Shown here: one piece after another, positions 9,130-18,070 of the stretch | How positions within the stretch are numbered: the first letter of the stretch is position 1 | Layout of the letters: every line of letters begins with the position of its first letter | DNA from: Pseudomonadales bacterium | Lineage (GTDB): Bacteria > Pseudomonadota > Gammaproteobacteria > Pseudomonadales > JAHRWD01 | DNA length: 64,000 nt | Assembly (NCBI GenBank): GCA_029210125.1 | Contig: JARGPR010000013.1 | Location: 1-64,000 of the forward strand | Direction: 5' to 3' | Program-made: the position numbers and the translations under genes | The notes under the pieces: model-generated | Database searches by the model: none | The model's input: only the letters and a program-made list of their open reading frames with translations | Told to the model about the DNA's origin: nothing

Positions 9130-11052
9130 ATGATTAAAGTACGAAGTGATGAACCGGAATACGCATTTCTGTGGGATAAAGAAACCAAGAAAGAGACTCG
9201 TTATGGCGCAAAAATCGATCTGACCAATCTTGACTCAGAGCTGAGAGACGAAAGCCTTAATATCAATAATGATGATGGTATTGGTGAAAACCCCAATCGC
9301 TACAAACAGCACGGATTTTTTCTGAATGCGGATAACTGCATCGGTTGTCACGCCTGTGAGGCCGCCTGCAGCGAAAAAAATGATAACCCCGCCCATATTG
9401 CATTTCGCTCGGTAGGTTTTGTTGAAGGTGGAACCTATCCCGACTATCAGCGCCTGAATATATCAATGGCCTGCAACCATTGCGAAGATCCGGTTTGTTT
9501 AAAAGGCTGTCCAACCCGTGCGTACACCAAATTTGCAGAATATGGTGCGGTATTGCAAGATCCTGATATCTGTTTTGGCTGCGGGTATTGCACATGGGTA
9601 TGCCCCTACAACGCACCTCAGCTTGATCCTGTTAAAGGTGAAGTCAGCAAATGTAATATGTGTGTCGATCGGCTGGAGGTGAACCTGAAACCAGCCTGTG
9701 TTTCCGCCTGCCTGGGTAATGCGCTGGATTTTGGCGTGATCGAAAATACCCCTGAAAACAGAGTTGAAAATAAAACTTCGATTCCTGGTTTTCCAGATCC
9801 TGAAATTACTCATCCCAATATACGTTTTCAACAAACCCGATCGACCCATCGGGAGATGACACGAACTGACACCGCCCCTGTTAAATACCATCGCGACGAT
9901 AGCGTTGGGGTTTTTACGCCTGTAGTGGATGAAAAATTAGGAAGAGAACGGCACTGGAACTGGAAAAAATTGTTGGGTTCCCATGAAAGTGCACACGTCA
10001 TGTTTACCTTGGGAACACAGGCAGTTTTAGGTGCCTTCTTACTATTAGTAATCGGTGGTTTGCTAGAGATTTCAACCATTTTGGCAATCACAACATCCGC
10101 TGCTTTTATTCCGTTACTGGGCGTGATGTTCGCTATCCAGGCATTTGGTTTGTTTAAACTGAATATGCACCTAGGAAAACCTCACCGTTTTTATCGTGGT
10201 TTTAATAATCTCAGATACTCCAATCTGAGCCGAGAGATTGCCGGTGTTTCAGGATTCTTTGGTGGCTTTTGTGGCTATGCTCTTTTCTCACTATTCGATG
10301 GTGAATTATTCGCTACTTTAGCGAATGTTTTTGCTGGTGTTGGTGTAGTTAGTGGCAGCTTGGGTCTCTACTTTATGATCAAGATTTATCGTATTAAAGC
10401 GCGACCTTTTTGGGATCATTGGCAAAGCGGCAGCGCATTTTATGGCAATACAATGAACCTTGGTGCTTTACTGGCCGGTGCCATTTCATTGCCGTTTTTA
10501 TTGGGTTCGGAACCATTAATTCATCAGGCAGTAATGACCTTAGGTAGCCTGGTATTTGCTGGTTTACTGCTTGAAATTGTAGGGCATGTCTTTCATCAGC
10601 GAGATATGAATCGGCAAGCGGGGGAGGGTGCTGCATCCTTTTATGAGCAGGCAACCACTTATGGAAAATCCTGGATTACACGAAACGTACTTCTCGGACT
10701 AAGTCTCGTTCTCGCTGCAGTGATGGTTTGTTTTGATTTTGGTAGCACCGGATCACTTGTCGGTTGGTATGTTCTAACCGCGCTGGTGGTCGCAGCGGTT
10801 GCCATTAGTCGCTCGCTATTTTTTGTATTAGTTATACCCACCACTATGCCGGGTGCCTTTTTCTGGAAAAACAAAGGTTTTGTAGAGCATGCAAGAGAAA
10901 CTGGTTTGGCGGACCTTGAGCAGATGGGAGTGGTTAGAGAAGGGCATCATGCATTTAAGGTAGGCGAGTTGATCGACACCATTAAAACAACTTCACCTAA
11001 ACAGATGTATAACCACATTAAGGATATTTTGGTGTGGAAATCTGTTGAATGA
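9130..11052 (+). CDS. Fused DmsB-like FeS / DmsC-like membrane-anchor subunit
   Basis: A 640-residue fusion. Residues 60-200 carry sixteen cysteines in four ferredoxin-type clusters (C70/73/76/80, C115/118/123/127, C148/151/154/158, C175/178/190/194), as in DmsB-type electron-transfer subunits. A linker follows, and residues about 290-600 form about eight membrane helices resembling the DmsC/NrfD-like anchor. It would pass electrons between quinone and the preceding catalytic subunit at the inner membrane. DmsB and DmsC are separate polypeptides in E. coli. It follows the catalytic gene by 61 bp and overlaps ravA by 4 bp (ATGA). Confidence 0.88.
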   Translation: MIKVRSDEPEYAFLWDKETKKETRYGAKIDLTNLDSELRDESLNINNDDGIGENPNRYKQHGFFLNADNCIGCHACEAACSEKNDNPAHIAFRSVGFVEGGTYPDYQRLNISMACNHCEDPVCLKGCPTRAYTKFAEYGAVLQDPDICFGCGYCTWVCPYNAPQLDPVKGEVSKCNMCVDRLEVNLKPACVSACLGNALDFGVIENTPENRVENKTSIPGFPDPEITHPNIRFQQTRSTHREMTRTDTAPVKYHRDDSVGVFTPVVDEKLGRERHWNWKKLLGSHESAHVMFTLGTQAVLGAFLLLVIGGLLEISTILAITTSAAFIPLLGVMFAIQAFGLFKLNMHLGKPHRFYRGFNNLRYSNLSREIAGVSGFFGGFCGYALFSLFDGELFATLANVFAGVGVVSGSLGLYFMIKIYRIKARPFWDHWQSGSAFYGNTMNLGALLAGAISLPFLLGSEPLIHQAVMTLGSLVFAGLLLEIVGHVFHQRDMNRQAGEGAASFYEQATTYGKSWITRNVLLGLSLVLAAVMVCFDFGSTGSLVGWYVLTALVVAAVAISRSLFFVLVIPTTMPGAFFWKNKGFVEHARETGLADLEQMGVVREGHHAFKVGELIDTIKTTSPKQMYNHIKDILVWKSVE

Positions 11053-12575
11053 AGGTGCGACTGGAGCGTTTGATTTCATCCCTCGCTGAGGGGCTGATTG
11101 AGCGAGAAATCCCCTCACGGCTAATTATATTAAGTGCCTTGACGGGAGAGCACAGTCTACTTGTGGGGCCACCGGGCACAGCTAAAAGTATATTGGCCCG
11201 AAAGCTACATGAGCTGTTTGCTGGTGGTGAATACTTCGAACGATTGCTGACGCGGTTTTCTGTTCCGGAAGAGTTGTTCGGGCCGCTATCCATCAAAGCG
11301 CTTGAAAATGATCAGTACCACCGCCAAACAGAACATTACCTGCCATCCGCTAGCATTGCTTTTATTGACGAAATTTTTAAGGCAAATAGCGCGATCCTGA
11401 ATTCGTTGCTGACCATTCTCAATGAAGGTGAATTCGACAATGGCGCCCAGCGCCAAAAAGTGCCACTTGTTTCAGTGGTTGCAGCCAGTAATGAGTTGCC
11501 GGATGACTCTGAGCTGGAAGCCTTGTATGACCGTTTTTTAATACGTTATCAGGTACAACCGGTATCGGAACTACAGTTTAAGGAACTTTTGTTGCTTCCA
11601 TCGGAAGCAGCACCGGGTACTCTTCATGAACAGGATAAACTTACCACCGCTGACATAGAGCATATTCAGCAGCAATCCAAACATATCGTATTACCGGATG
11701 AAGTGATTCAACTACTTTCGGTCATGCGTGATTATCTGAAAAAGAATAATCATTATATTTCTGACCGGCGCTGGCGAAACGTCGTTAAGTTGCTAAAAGT
11801 ATCGGCCTATACCAACGGTCAAAAACAGGTTTCGATTTGGGATTGCTGGTTAGTGCAGCACTGCTTGTGGAGCCTACCCGAGCAGCGGGCAGGATTGGTC
11901 AGCTGCTATGAAATGCACCTTGGAATTGGTAGCGGCTTTTACCCCGAACGACTCGAGAAACTCATCTCAACCTGGGAGCAATCACTTAACGAAGATCAGA
12001 ATAGTGAGGTTCAGTCCGTCAATAAGCTTGGGCATCGATTGTATTTCGATATAAATGATCAGCTAACAACCGATGCTGATTTTACGGAGAGACTATACCG
12101 GGATGCCATGCCACTTTATCTGTCACCTCGGGGGCAGGAGGAGGATCGAAGTAATGATAACAGGGGATACACCCACCAGGAGTTACGGGATAAATTTTTT
12201 GATTCTCATTATAAGCAAACCCATATTGATGGGTCCTGGCAACATATCGATGAATACGTACGGCTGACTGAAAATCATTTGCTCGTTAAACATAAGCATA
12301 GAGCTAGTATGGAACCGCTTAAACACGCTCATGATTATATTCAAAGTAAAACCCAGGAGCTTTCTTACATTCATACCGGTCTCATCGAACAGACTGATAT
12401 TCTTGCAAGTCTCTTAGGTTCGGTCAAAGAGGAGATCTCTGAGCATCTGTGGATCGACTCATCTTTTCAGCAAATTGCGGTCAAAAATCTCAAGCAATCG
12501 CAGTTGCAGGTTTCCACACTTTGTCAGCGTATTGACACAGTCATGGCTGGTTACCGCCAGCTGCCGGTGCGCTAG
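11049..12575 (+). CDS. ravA: RavA-type MoxR AAA+ ATPase
   Basis: A 508-residue ATPase. Walker A is GPPGTAKS at 40-47, Walker B is FIDE ending at Glu108, sensor 1 is Asn148 in VVAASNELPDDSELEALYDR, and the SDRRW motif of RavA follows the AAA+ module. The colinear match with E. coli RavA (498 aa) extends through the discoidal-domain region. RavA forms hexamers and works with ViaA; E. coli studies link the pair to respiratory FeS enzymes such as fumarate reductase and Nuo. Here its ATG overlaps the stop of the FeS/anchor subunit by 4 bp, so translation is coupled to a molybdoenzyme, suggesting a maturation or remodelling role for that complex. Confidence 0.92.
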   Translation: MKVRLERLISSLAEGLIEREIPSRLIILSALTGEHSLLVGPPGTAKSILARKLHELFAGGEYFERLLTRFSVPEELFGPLSIKALENDQYHRQTEHYLPSASIAFIDEIFKANSAILNSLLTILNEGEFDNGAQRQKVPLVSVVAASNELPDDSELEALYDRFLIRYQVQPVSELQFKELLLLPSEAAPGTLHEQDKLTTADIEHIQQQSKHIVLPDEVIQLLSVMRDYLKKNNHYISDRRWRNVVKLLKVSAYTNGQKQVSIWDCWLVQHCLWSLPEQRAGLVSCYEMHLGIGSGFYPERLEKLISTWEQSLNEDQNSEVQSVNKLGHRLYFDINDQLTTDADFTERLYRDAMPLYLSPRGQEEDRSNDNRGYTHQELRDKFFDSHYKQTHIDGSWQHIDEYVRLTENHLLVKHKHRASMEPLKHAHDYIQSKTQELSYIHTGLIEQTDILASLLGSVKEEISEHLWIDSSFQQIAVKNLKQSQLQVSTLCQRIDTVMAGYRQLPVR

Positions 12576-12587
12576 TACAATCACTGG

Positions 12588-14447
12588 ATGACATTAGCCT
12601 TATTCGAAGCAAAATTTTCTATTCTGGATCAGCTCCCAGAGTCCATTTACAGTGCGATTGTTACGCATCATCACGGTGATTTAATAACTCGTTGTCGTGG
12701 CATCCTGCAGTGGCGAGATGCATTACTGGCGGGTAACTTGCCTGAAGAAACGGATCTAAATTGGCCCGCACCTGAATTGGCTCGTACTACCCTGATGCGA
12801 TTAGAAACGCTGGAACTTGCAGAGCTTTGCTATCAACAGGAAGCGATTACAGACAGCGTGCTGCTGGATATCTGTGAGGGCATTACTTCTGCAGAACAGT
12901 TCTATGCTCACAAAGGAGATAGCTTTGTAGACAAGCTAGCCCAGCGGCAAAAAATTCGTGATAAAAATTCTTCCTTTAAGGACGAGGAAGGGCTAGCAGA
13001 TCATGTGGATGTATCAGAGCCTCCATCCAGTTCCGAACAACATGATCCCGGTAACGATCGGAACGATGAGCTTTCGGCTGAGGATTTAGCAGACCTTTCA
13101 ACGAAAGCCGGTGCAACCGATGGAGGAACCGCTACTGAACCAGAGCGGATAGATCAGCCATCCACTAAGTATGAGAAGGCTGAAAAGGTCGAAACAACAC
13201 CTCAATTGGCGGCCCAGTGGCAATCGGAAGCCGGTAATGCAGATTCTCTATATCCACCAGATAAAATGGATCAATCAGTATCAGGTGAGTCCGTTTATGG
13301 CGAGGTCGCTAATGAATCAGAATTCGTAACGCCTATCGGTGAAAATGAGCTTTCTAACAAGGAGGCTATTTCTTTTTTAGCATCGGATAATCAGTTGTCT
13401 GATAACAATGCATTTACCAAATTAAAGCCGCCTGAAGATATTGCAGGTCAGAGTGATTCCGCACTGCAAGAACAGTGGCAGATACTTGCAGAAAGCTGGA
13501 AAGATATCGCGAGTGCTTATAAGCAATTTTCAGGTTTTTTGGGAACTGGCTGGGATTTAACCCCAGGACAACTTCAAACTGGGGATGTACATTCCATTCT
13601 TCGATATCAGCAGAAGCTTCGTGAAACCCCAGAATTAGCCAAACTCGTTGCATCACTAGGGCGACATAAAAACGCTAGTGAAATGACAAATAATCAGGAG
13701 CAAGACACTGGATCGAAAAGGCCAATTAGTGAAATCTATACACCTCTGGCTGTGATGGAAACAGGGGGGATTGTCAGGAGTGATTCCATTACCAACATGC
13801 TTCCTGCAGAATCCTTATTGCTTGGACACCCCCGATTAAAAATCCTATGGCATGCCAAGCGCGCAGAGCAGCTACTGCTGGGTTATCAATACAGCGGGTT
13901 AGCACCAGACCAAACCGCTCAAAAACACCTCTATCAACTTAGTCAATCGACTACCAATTCCAAGCTAGTCGATGGAAGAGGGCCGATTATAATTTGTCTG
14001 GATACATCTGCCTCTATGCAAGGGCAGCCGGAAGAGATCGCTAAGGCATTGGTATTGGAGGCGATCCGCATAGCGCGAACTGAACAACGTGACTGTCATA
14101 TCTACTGCTTTGGCAGCAGCGATGAGACGATCGAATATACAGTGTATACCCATACGGGATCCGTATCGGAGTTAATCGGGTTTTTACGACAATCCTTTGC
14201 CGGTGGTACCAATGTATGTCAGCCGCTGCTAGTGGCACTAAAAAAACAGCAGCAAAAAAAATGGCGAAATGCTGACATTTTGTTGTTGAGCGACGGCCGT
14301 TTTCCCATGCAGGTCGATCTATTTGAAAACATCAACCGGCTCAAAAATAATCAGGGCTTACGCATACACGGCATATTGCTTGGCAGCTGGCGAGGTCGCG
14401 CAATGGAAGCACTGTGCGAACCTATGCATCGATACAGCGACTGGTAA
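12588..14447 (+). CDS. viaA: ViaA-type VWA domain protein
   Basis: A 619-residue partner of RavA. The C-terminal von Willebrand A domain has a complete MIDAS motif, DTSAS at 472-476, then AGGTNV and LLLSDGRF, matching ViaA. The N-terminal helical region (about 1-125) is followed by a long acidic, Ser/Glu/Asp-rich, probably disordered segment (about 130-300), which explains the extra length over E. coli ViaA (483 aa). It starts 12 bp after ravA and ends the operon. I see no strong terminator in the 150 bp after it. Confidence 0.9.
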   Translation: MTLALFEAKFSILDQLPESIYSAIVTHHHGDLITRCRGILQWRDALLAGNLPEETDLNWPAPELARTTLMRLETLELAELCYQQEAITDSVLLDICEGITSAEQFYAHKGDSFVDKLAQRQKIRDKNSSFKDEEGLADHVDVSEPPSSSEQHDPGNDRNDELSAEDLADLSTKAGATDGGTATEPERIDQPSTKYEKAEKVETTPQLAAQWQSEAGNADSLYPPDKMDQSVSGESVYGEVANESEFVTPIGENELSNKEAISFLASDNQLSDNNAFTKLKPPEDIAGQSDSALQEQWQILAESWKDIASAYKQFSGFLGTGWDLTPGQLQTGDVHSILRYQQKLRETPELAKLVASLGRHKNASEMTNNQEQDTGSKRPISEIYTPLAVMETGGIVRSDSITNMLPAESLLLGHPRLKILWHAKRAEQLLLGYQYSGLAPDQTAQKHLYQLSQSTTNSKLVDGRGPIIICLDTSASMQGQPEEIAKALVLEAIRIARTEQRDCHIYCFGSSDETIEYTVYTHTGSVSELIGFLRQSFAGGTNVCQPLLVALKKQQQKKWRNADILLLSDGRFPMQVDLFENINRLKNNQGLRIHGILLGSWRGRAMEALCEPMHRYSDW

Positions 14448-14499
14448 AAACCCGCCTTAATGCTCCAGTTTGGGAGTGTGCGATTCTTGTACTACTCCC

Positions 14500-14513
14500 T
14501 TGATCTGAATCAA
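14500..14513 (+). promoter_or_regulatory. Perfect FNR/Anr box
   Basis: TTGATCTGAATCAA matches the FNR/Anr consensus TTGAT-N4-ATCAA at every conserved base. It lies 53 bp after the viaA stop and 85 bp before the ATG at 14599. Its centre is about 41 bp before the start site predicted from the downstream -10 box, the spacing of an activating class II site. It implies activation under low oxygen. The related CRP consensus (TGTGA) does not fit. Confidence 0.7.
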
Positions 14514-14534
14514 TCGTATTGTTACCTATAAGAG

Positions 14535-14540
14535 TATCCT
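14535..14540 (+). promoter_or_regulatory. -10 box of the FNR-type promoter
   Basis: TATCCT at 14535-14540 is placed so that transcription would start near 14547, giving the FNR box above a centre close to -41.5. No good -35 box is present, as expected for an activator-dependent promoter. Confidence 0.5.
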
Positions 14541-14598
14541 AAAAGCGTGGGATGTAGAATGTGTGGACGCAATAACTGCAAATAATGGAGGCTGTCAT

Positions 14599-15408
14599 AT
14601 GAGCTGTTTTATACCTCGGGCTGTGCCCTCCGGAGCGCGGCGACTGCTATCGCCTAAGCTTGAGCAACTCCTTCTACTCATATTACTGATCCCGTTATTG
14701 GCAACAGGCAGTGATTTAAATAGGACTTCCTCGGTGATCATGACGATCCAAACATACAGTGAGTGGGAGCCTGGAACGACGCGACAGGTTCGTCAAATAT
14801 CAGTTGACGGAAAAGGTGTGGGTCAGCTTGTAATTTGGAAAGATAATCGCGTTACCGATGTCGGATTTTTTTCATACCCAGTGAATGAATTGTCAAAGTT
14901 GGGCTCTCGCTTTACTAGAAGCTTTGACGATGCATACATCTCAACTGAGTTGGAGGACGAAGGGTTAATAGTGGAAGGTTATCCAGCATCAATAAAATAT
15001 TATTTTTCCGATCGGGAGAGCGTAAAAATAATAGATGCGGAACCCGCATATTCTGGTACTCCAATCGAATTACTAGATCTTGCCAAGCAGCTGGAAAAAT
15101 ATTCATCTACTTGTAAAAGTAAGCAGCTGTCGAGCCAGTATTTAAATCTTGTTCCTGTTGGTCGTCAGCAATCAGTTGAAATTAATGCACTCTACAAAAC
15201 ACTGCCTACGGAACAGGCATTTAGGAAGGTAATATCTGAATCGATATGGCAAGAACTTCGAGTGCCAGCAAGGCTGGTACCCTTAAACGGCGGAACAAAA
15301 ACTAAAATAGTTACCTTTTTTAATGAATTTTATGAGCAGCAAAGGGAGGCTGATTTTTACTATTTTCGACGTAAATCAGGAGAGGTTTTCCGAGTAGGTT
15401 TTTACTAA
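14599..15408 (+). CDS. Unknown exported or membrane-anchored protein
   Basis: A 269-residue protein I do not recognise. The N-terminus has basic residues and then a hydrophobic stretch of about 16 residues (LLLLILLIPLLATGSD, near 24-39), so it is probably exported or anchored with the rest in the periplasm. The remainder is mixed alpha/beta with no cysteine pair, metal motif or repeat that I can name. I chose the ATG at 14599 because TGGAGG lies 7 nt upstream; a GTG at 14563 is less likely. It is the first gene behind the FNR-type promoter and lies 67 bp before the CLCA-like gene, so it may help that protein. That role is inference. Confidence 0.75.
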   Translation: MSCFIPRAVPSGARRLLSPKLEQLLLLILLIPLLATGSDLNRTSSVIMTIQTYSEWEPGTTRQVRQISVDGKGVGQLVIWKDNRVTDVGFFSYPVNELSKLGSRFTRSFDDAYISTELEDEGLIVEGYPASIKYYFSDRESVKIIDAEPAYSGTPIELLDLAKQLEKYSSTCKSKQLSSQYLNLVPVGRQQSVEINALYKTLPTEQAFRKVISESIWQELRVPARLVPLNGGTKTKIVTFFNEFYEQQREADFYYFRRKSGEVFRVGFY

Positions 15409-15475
15409 ATAGAAGCACGCGAGTGAAAACAAGCGTGTTATTAGAAATACACTGGATTGATATGGGAGTATCGTT

Positions 15476-18070
15476 ATGAAGCAGAGATTTAAAAATAAAT
15501 GGATGGCATCAATAGTTGCGTTAAGCACGCTGTTGATGCTACCGGGGTTGGGGAATGCGGGCTCCAACTCCCTGAGTAAACATAGTTATGATTCAACCTC
15601 CAAAATAGGTTATTTCGACCTCGTAGTGAGTCTGGATTGGCAACCGGATCAGGCAGATAAAGATGGTCGATTGAAGAACTCCTTTCAGCAGTTCGCTAAG
15701 GATGTTTTTACGATGACCGAGGGCCAACAAAAAATACGTAAATTGTATGTCTTTACTAACAGTGAGCAGATGAATACCGCTGACATTCGCTTTAAAAATG
15801 TCGGCGGGCGCTCTAACGCACATGCCGGCGGTATATTCCACAGCGGTGGAAGAATATTGACCTACACCGGGTTTTCAAGCGGGAGCGCACGATCCGACTC
15901 GTACATTGGCCACACGATAGCCCATGAGTTTGGTCATTATGCGCACTCTTTGTATGACGAGTACAAGGGGTCTGCGTCCAGCTCAACGCGGCCGTCTAAG
16001 CCGCTGTCGGGGGATAACGCTCGCCCAACGATTATGAATCGTCAAGGTACATACCAATGGTACAGCGTGGATTCTGATTACGACACGGCAGCCGAAAAAG
16101 TGACCGCCCAATGGCGTGTATACCAGGCCTCCGCGTGGGAAACGCTGGTTAAAAACCCAACCAATGACAAAATCCCCAACACCTTTCAGCCGGCATTTCC
16201 TCGGGTTAGGTATTCAGAGTTTGATGGCTTTGGCATTCCGACACCCCTGACCAAGCCTTCAACGGGTTGGAATTCCGATTTCGAAATCATCTACGTCAGT
16301 GGCTCGGTAGCAGTACTGGTTATTGACGATTCAGGGAGTATGGGTGGAGCACCGATGGCCGCCGCTATAGCCTCAGCGAAGCAGTTTGTTGATTTGATGA
16401 ATATCGGTGAAAAAGTCGCGGTTGTTGGGTTTGATGGCTCTGCGCGTATTGATATTGGTGTAACTGAATTGACAGACCAGGCGGCAAAAAATCTGGTTAA
16501 AGCCGCGATCGATGGGCTTGTTGCAGGCGGGGGAACTAGTTTTTCATCCGCTCTTTCTACAACCCAGTCGCTGCTAACTTCTGAAAGTAGCGCTTCACAA
16601 AATCGCTATGTGGTGATGATGTCCGACGGTCAGGCTTCAACGCCAAGTACAACATTTTACCAGCAGAACAACATTCCTATTTACACCATTGGTTTAGGGT
16701 CTGGTGTGAATGCGTCGGTGCTAACTGCAATTGCCTCGGCAACCAACGGCACCTATACCTCATCTCCAACGGCCTCTGAACTTGCTAATGTTTATGCGCA
16801 GGTTCGTCGTGATACCGTTGGTAACGAGCAGTTGGTTGGTCAATCTGAAAATGATGTTGCCGCCGGTGCGACCCAAACCTGGTCTACTGAAATTAGTTCC
16901 GAAGCGGGGGCTACCAAGTTTAGCCTTAACTGGGACGCAGGCAGTAGTATGGACTTCAGCATAACCCGCCCCGATGGCCTGATCATTACACCAGCAACTT
17001 TACCGGCTGGAGTGACTTACGTTAGCGGTTCAACCTATGCTATTTATCGAGTAGAAAGCCCTGCTACGGGAGAATGGGTGAGTTCTGCAACCTCTTCTGG
17101 TGTGGTTACCAGTAAGGTTACCCAGGAAGTGACTACAGATAGCACGTTAGCGGTTGCAGTCTCCTTGCAAGGAGGGGACTATCCACAGCCGATTGCTATT
17201 TTGACAACAGTCACGGCACCGGAATCAGTGGTAGGTGCAACGGTGGTCGCTGAAATAGTTCCGCCAGCGGGGGCTCCTGCTATCCCAGATATTGATTTGT
17301 TGGATGATGGTGTATCGCCTGACCGCATTGCGGATGACGGCGTTTATACCGGCGCCTTGGCAAACTATTCCAGCAATGGTGAATATCAAGTAAAGGTTAA
17401 TGTAACCAACCCCGCTGGCACAGCAACTCTGGATACATCCGGCGCACTTGAGGATGATACGGATGCCGCCAACGTTGCATTACCTGTGTTCAGCCGGTTC
17501 GCATCGGCTACCGTGACTGCTGCCAACGTAGCGCCCTTGCCTGCAGATTCTGCGAGTGCCGCGCTTATTGCTGCGGATAGCTCCATTACCTGGGGTTCCA
17601 TAGCTGTCGACAACAGTGAGGTTTGGTATAAATTCGTTGCTATGAAAGATGAGGTGTACTATTTGCAAACCAGTAACTTGATCAGCTGGGATAGTACAAC
17701 CATGGCAACTTCACTGGTGTTATACGATACCGATACCACAACGGAGCTTGCGAGTAGTTCGCACTATGATGGAACAGATGTTTCCCTCATTCAGTGGACC
17801 GCTCCGGCTGATGGCACCTATTACGTTAAGGTTGCACACGCAAGCCCAGGAACTGGATCCTATGGGTTAACGGTCGGTGTCACAAACGTGTATACCACCG
17901 CTTTCACTACAACATCTACCAGCACGGGTGGTGGAACTACCCCAGCCTCATCTGGCGGTGGCGGTTGCAGCCTAAATAAAAAAGCACCTTTTGATCCAAC
18001 CTTGCCCTTGTTAGTATTAGCAGCTACAGGGTACTTGATAAACTTAAGGAGAACTCGCGTTAAGAAATGA
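15476..18070 (+). CDS. CLCA-like metalloprotease/VWA protein with JDVT-CTERM-like tail
   Basis: An 864-residue exported protein. A signal peptide covers about 1-29. A metalloprotease domain carries HEFGH (150-154) with Asp161 at the spacing of the third zinc ligand in CLCA proteins, in a HEFGHYAHSLYDEY context. A VWA domain follows with a complete MIDAS (DDSGS, 284-288, then GGGTS and MSDG). Next come beta-sandwich domains and a pre-peptidase C-terminal-like domain (about 690-800). The C-terminus has a Ser/Thr/Gly linker, GGGGC with Cys831, DPTLPLL, a membrane segment and basic residues, which resembles the JDVT-CTERM sorting signal. The CPBP protease encoded next overlaps it by 4 bp and is the presumed processing enzyme. 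The order protease-VWA-beta domains mirrors animal CLCA. Confidence 0.85.
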   Translation: MKQRFKNKWMASIVALSTLLMLPGLGNAGSNSLSKHSYDSTSKIGYFDLVVSLDWQPDQADKDGRLKNSFQQFAKDVFTMTEGQQKIRKLYVFTNSEQMNTADIRFKNVGGRSNAHAGGIFHSGGRILTYTGFSSGSARSDSYIGHTIAHEFGHYAHSLYDEYKGSASSSTRPSKPLSGDNARPTIMNRQGTYQWYSVDSDYDTAAEKVTAQWRVYQASAWETLVKNPTNDKIPNTFQPAFPRVRYSEFDGFGIPTPLTKPSTGWNSDFEIIYVSGSVAVLVIDDSGSMGGAPMAAAIASAKQFVDLMNIGEKVAVVGFDGSARIDIGVTELTDQAAKNLVKAAIDGLVAGGGTSFSSALSTTQSLLTSESSASQNRYVVMMSDGQASTPSTTFYQQNNIPIYTIGLGSGVNASVLTAIASATNGTYTSSPTASELANVYAQVRRDTVGNEQLVGQSENDVAAGATQTWSTEISSEAGATKFSLNWDAGSSMDFSITRPDGLIITPATLPAGVTYVSGSTYAIYRVESPATGEWVSSATSSGVVTSKVTQEVTTDSTLAVAVSLQGGDYPQPIAILTTVTAPESVVGATVVAEIVPPAGAPAIPDIDLLDDGVSPDRIADDGVYTGALANYSSNGEYQVKVNVTNPAGTATLDTSGALEDDTDAANVALPVFSRFASATVTAANVAPLPADSASAALIAADSSITWGSIAVDNSEVWYKFVAMKDEVYYLQTSNLISWDSTTMATSLVLYDTDTTTELASSSHYDGTDVSLIQWTAPADGTYYVKVAHASPGTGSYGLTVGVTNVYTTAFTTTSTSTGGGTTPASSGGGGCSLNKKAPFDPTLPLLVLAATGYLINLRRTRVKK

